A DNA stretch of 64,000 nucleotides from Parus major (Eukaryota > Chordata > Aves > Passeriformes > Paridae). The notes beneath the pieces were generated by a model. The model had not been told where the DNA came from and ran no database searches. It saw nothing but the letters and a program-made list of their open reading frames with translations. Position numbers and translations under genes: made by a program. Where the stretch lies: contig NC_031770.1 in the NCBI RefSeq assembly GCF_001522545.3, positions 22,300,153-22,364,152 of the forward strand, in the 5' to 3' direction. Position 1 is the stretch's first letter. Every line of letters starts with the position of its first letter. Below, one piece after another: positions 62,590 to 64,000 of this stretch.

Positions 62590-63106
62590 GGAAAATTAAA
62601 AGGTGCCCTGCAGACACACAGGTGCGAGAAGGAGGTGCCACAGGTGACAAAGCAGAGATTCCTCTGTGGAGACACCCATGTAGCACTGCAGGTAATGGAG
62701 AGGACCCGCACCAGAGCAAGGGAACAGCATGAGGAAGAATGTGTGTCTGAGAGGAACTGTTCATACTGACCACAAGTCTCATTTCCCACCCCTTGCACCA
62801 CCTTATGAGGAAAGAGGCAGAGAAGTTGGGAGTGAAGTTGTACCTGTGAAAAATGAGAGGGAGAAGGTGGTGGTTTGTCTTATTTTTTTTTCTTCACTAT
62901 CCAATCTATTTTAATAGATTATCAATTTATTTTCCCCATGTTGAGTCTGCTATGCCTAACAGTAACTGGTAAGTGATATTCCTGTTTTTATCTTGACTTT
63001 TTTTTTTTTTTTTTTAGCTTTTCCTAATTTTATTTTCTACTGACCTGTTGAGGAGGGGAGCAAGAGGATGGCTGGATGGGCAGCTGGCCATAGTCAACCC
63101 ACTGCA
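62590..63106 (+). mobile_element. Endogenous-retrovirus LTR or LTR-proximal segment
   Basis: In order: GACCCGCACCAGAGCAAGG, ACTGACCACAAGTCTCATTT, CCCACCCCTTGCACCACC, GAAGTTGGGAGTGAAGTTG, TATCAATTTATTTTCCCCAT, GTTGAGTCTG, TAACTGGTAAGTGAT, CTGTTGAGGAGGGGAG and a final GTCAACCCACTGCA. I recognise this series as a repeated LTR-type sequence of passerine genomes, here diverged and possibly incomplete on the left. A 20-base T-run (62,998-63,017) interrupts it. No coding remnant is attached. Confidence 0.65.
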
Positions 63107-64000
63107 ATCATACACTGGACCAACAACAGGAGAGTAAGGACAAGAAGAGAACAGTTATCCTGACACTGCAGCCTGGACCTGCTACTCATGCTGCTTCCTG
63201 ATGAATTGGACCATTATCAGTGGATTTCCCTAGACACAGAGCCCCACTTCAACATGCAGTCATCATGAGGTTGAATTTGTGGGTTTGGAAGGTAGTTGGC
63301 AAAGGGAAGGCTTTCCCTGCCTCCTACCCACGGACAACCTTCTTAAATAAGACAGGATGTTTCCTGAAGCATTCCAGGAAACATCCACTGAAGAGAAGGA
63401 TCATGAAAGAAATTAGGAATGGCACAGACCAGAAAGACACAGTATAGTTGGAAAGACTGTATAAAGGCATGCCTTCTTGGGCCCAAAATAGTACAAAATA
63501 CTGTGATGGGGTTTAACTCACAGTGTATCTGTTGGCAGATGTAGCACCACTGCACGAATGCAATCCTCTGCCCTTTCTACCTAGGGACTGCTTTAGCCTG
63601 ATGTCTAATTCCACTGCTTAAGAATTCCAGGAAAGCACACAAACTGCCTCTGCTCCATGACTGAATGCAGCAGAAAATGTATTAATGGAAAAAGAAAAAA
63701 TGCCAAAGGAAGATCATCTCTGGACACAGCCGTGCAAAATGTAACTTGACATAACACAGCCCCAAAAGGCACTACTGGCAAAATACCCTGGCATGTTACA
63801 GCATCCTCCCAACTTGTATAAAAGCTGTTTTACTGCTGATCTCAGTGTACTCTATTCCCAGGCATAACTGAAATGTGGGGTTTTTTATGGGTCATCTGAC
63901 CTCTCCGCTAAGTGTTCTGGGCTATGATTAAGGCTTGGTAAGGCAAAGTTCTTCCTTTTTTTTTTTTGCTTTCTTCTATTTTTGCAGAGTTGCTTTCTAG
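63107..64000. other. Intergenic, nothing recognised beyond one hairpin
   Basis: The hairpin at 63,355-63,386 is described separately. There is no recognisable gene before the window edge. Confidence 0.6.
63355..63386. repeat. Perfect 12-bp hairpin
   Basis: GGATGTTTCCTG (63,355-63,366) pairs with CAGGAAACATCC (63,375-63,386) around an 8-base loop. It is not followed by a T-run, so it is not an obvious terminator. Confidence 0.9.

Noticed and set aside
62253..62801. 182-residue minus-strand open frame
   Set aside because: It overlaps the ERV-like repeat, has no recognisable domain and no supporting splice or codon pattern.
1..64000. Retroviral gag, pol or env genes belonging to the LTRs
   Set aside because: No retroviral coding similarity was seen near any LTR; only CR1 polymerase fragments were recognised.
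1..64000. CRISPR arrays, operons or other prokaryotic systems
   Set aside because: Spliced vertebrate gene, CR1 and ERV content show this is avian nuclear DNA; the regular repeats present are minisatellite or satellite type without spacers.

Overview
The window is vertebrate nuclear DNA from a bird, most likely a passerine. It contains several CR1 LINE fragments, a tRNA-Ile-derived SINE with a CR1 tail (the TguSINE1 type known from passerines), and several endogenous-retrovirus LTRs of types I associate with passerine genomes. The only gene I can support is HHAT (hedgehog acyltransferase), on the minus strand.

Right to left, HHAT starts in a CpG island next to an assembly gap (about 27.9-28.46 kb; gap 28,460-29,057). 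A probable non-coding first exon is followed by seven coding exons: 27,921-28,014 (exon to 28,046), 26,487-26,554, 25,182-25,295, 24,423-24,617, 22,902-23,114, 20,147-20,318 and 11,090-11,240. All junctions have AG/GT splice sites and compatible phases. The exons sum to 1,007 coding bases, or 335 codons plus two bases. That register matches human HHAT numbering, as I recall it, with no net insertion or deletion. The haem-ligating cysteine (Cys324 in human HHAT) is present. The catalytic Asp339 would be the third residue after the last visible exon, so the catalytic C-terminal third lies beyond the left edge. Positions 1-11,089 are the start of the next intron, with no exon recognised.

Upstream of HHAT (about 29-64 kb) I recognise no protein-coding gene. 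The order is: a 101-bp-period minisatellite abutting the gap (29,058-29,450); two long CR1 fragments (30.1-30.8 and 32.4-32.9 kb); an odd repeat block (34.3-36.1 kb) made of a duplicated AT-rich unit of about 380 bp, a GAAAT-to-ATTTC strand-switching tract, and a three-unit GC-richer satellite-like array; a cluster of LTR-like sequence (38.4-40.3 kb); the SINE (43.1 kb); and two CpG islands without a recognised gene (56.6 and 61.9 kb), the second followed by an ERV LTR (about 62.6-63.1 kb).

The sharpest anomaly is at 47,873-48,040. An exact 70-bp direct duplication flanks a palindrome that matches two Tn5 mosaic ends head to head. This is the junction adapter of transposase-based mate-pair libraries, so it is almost certainly an assembly artefact and not biology. 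I found no convincing new biological system. The other points of interest are foldback structures suggesting template-switch mutation, the minisatellite beside the HHAT promoter, the 34-36 kb repeat block, and the two orphan CpG islands.
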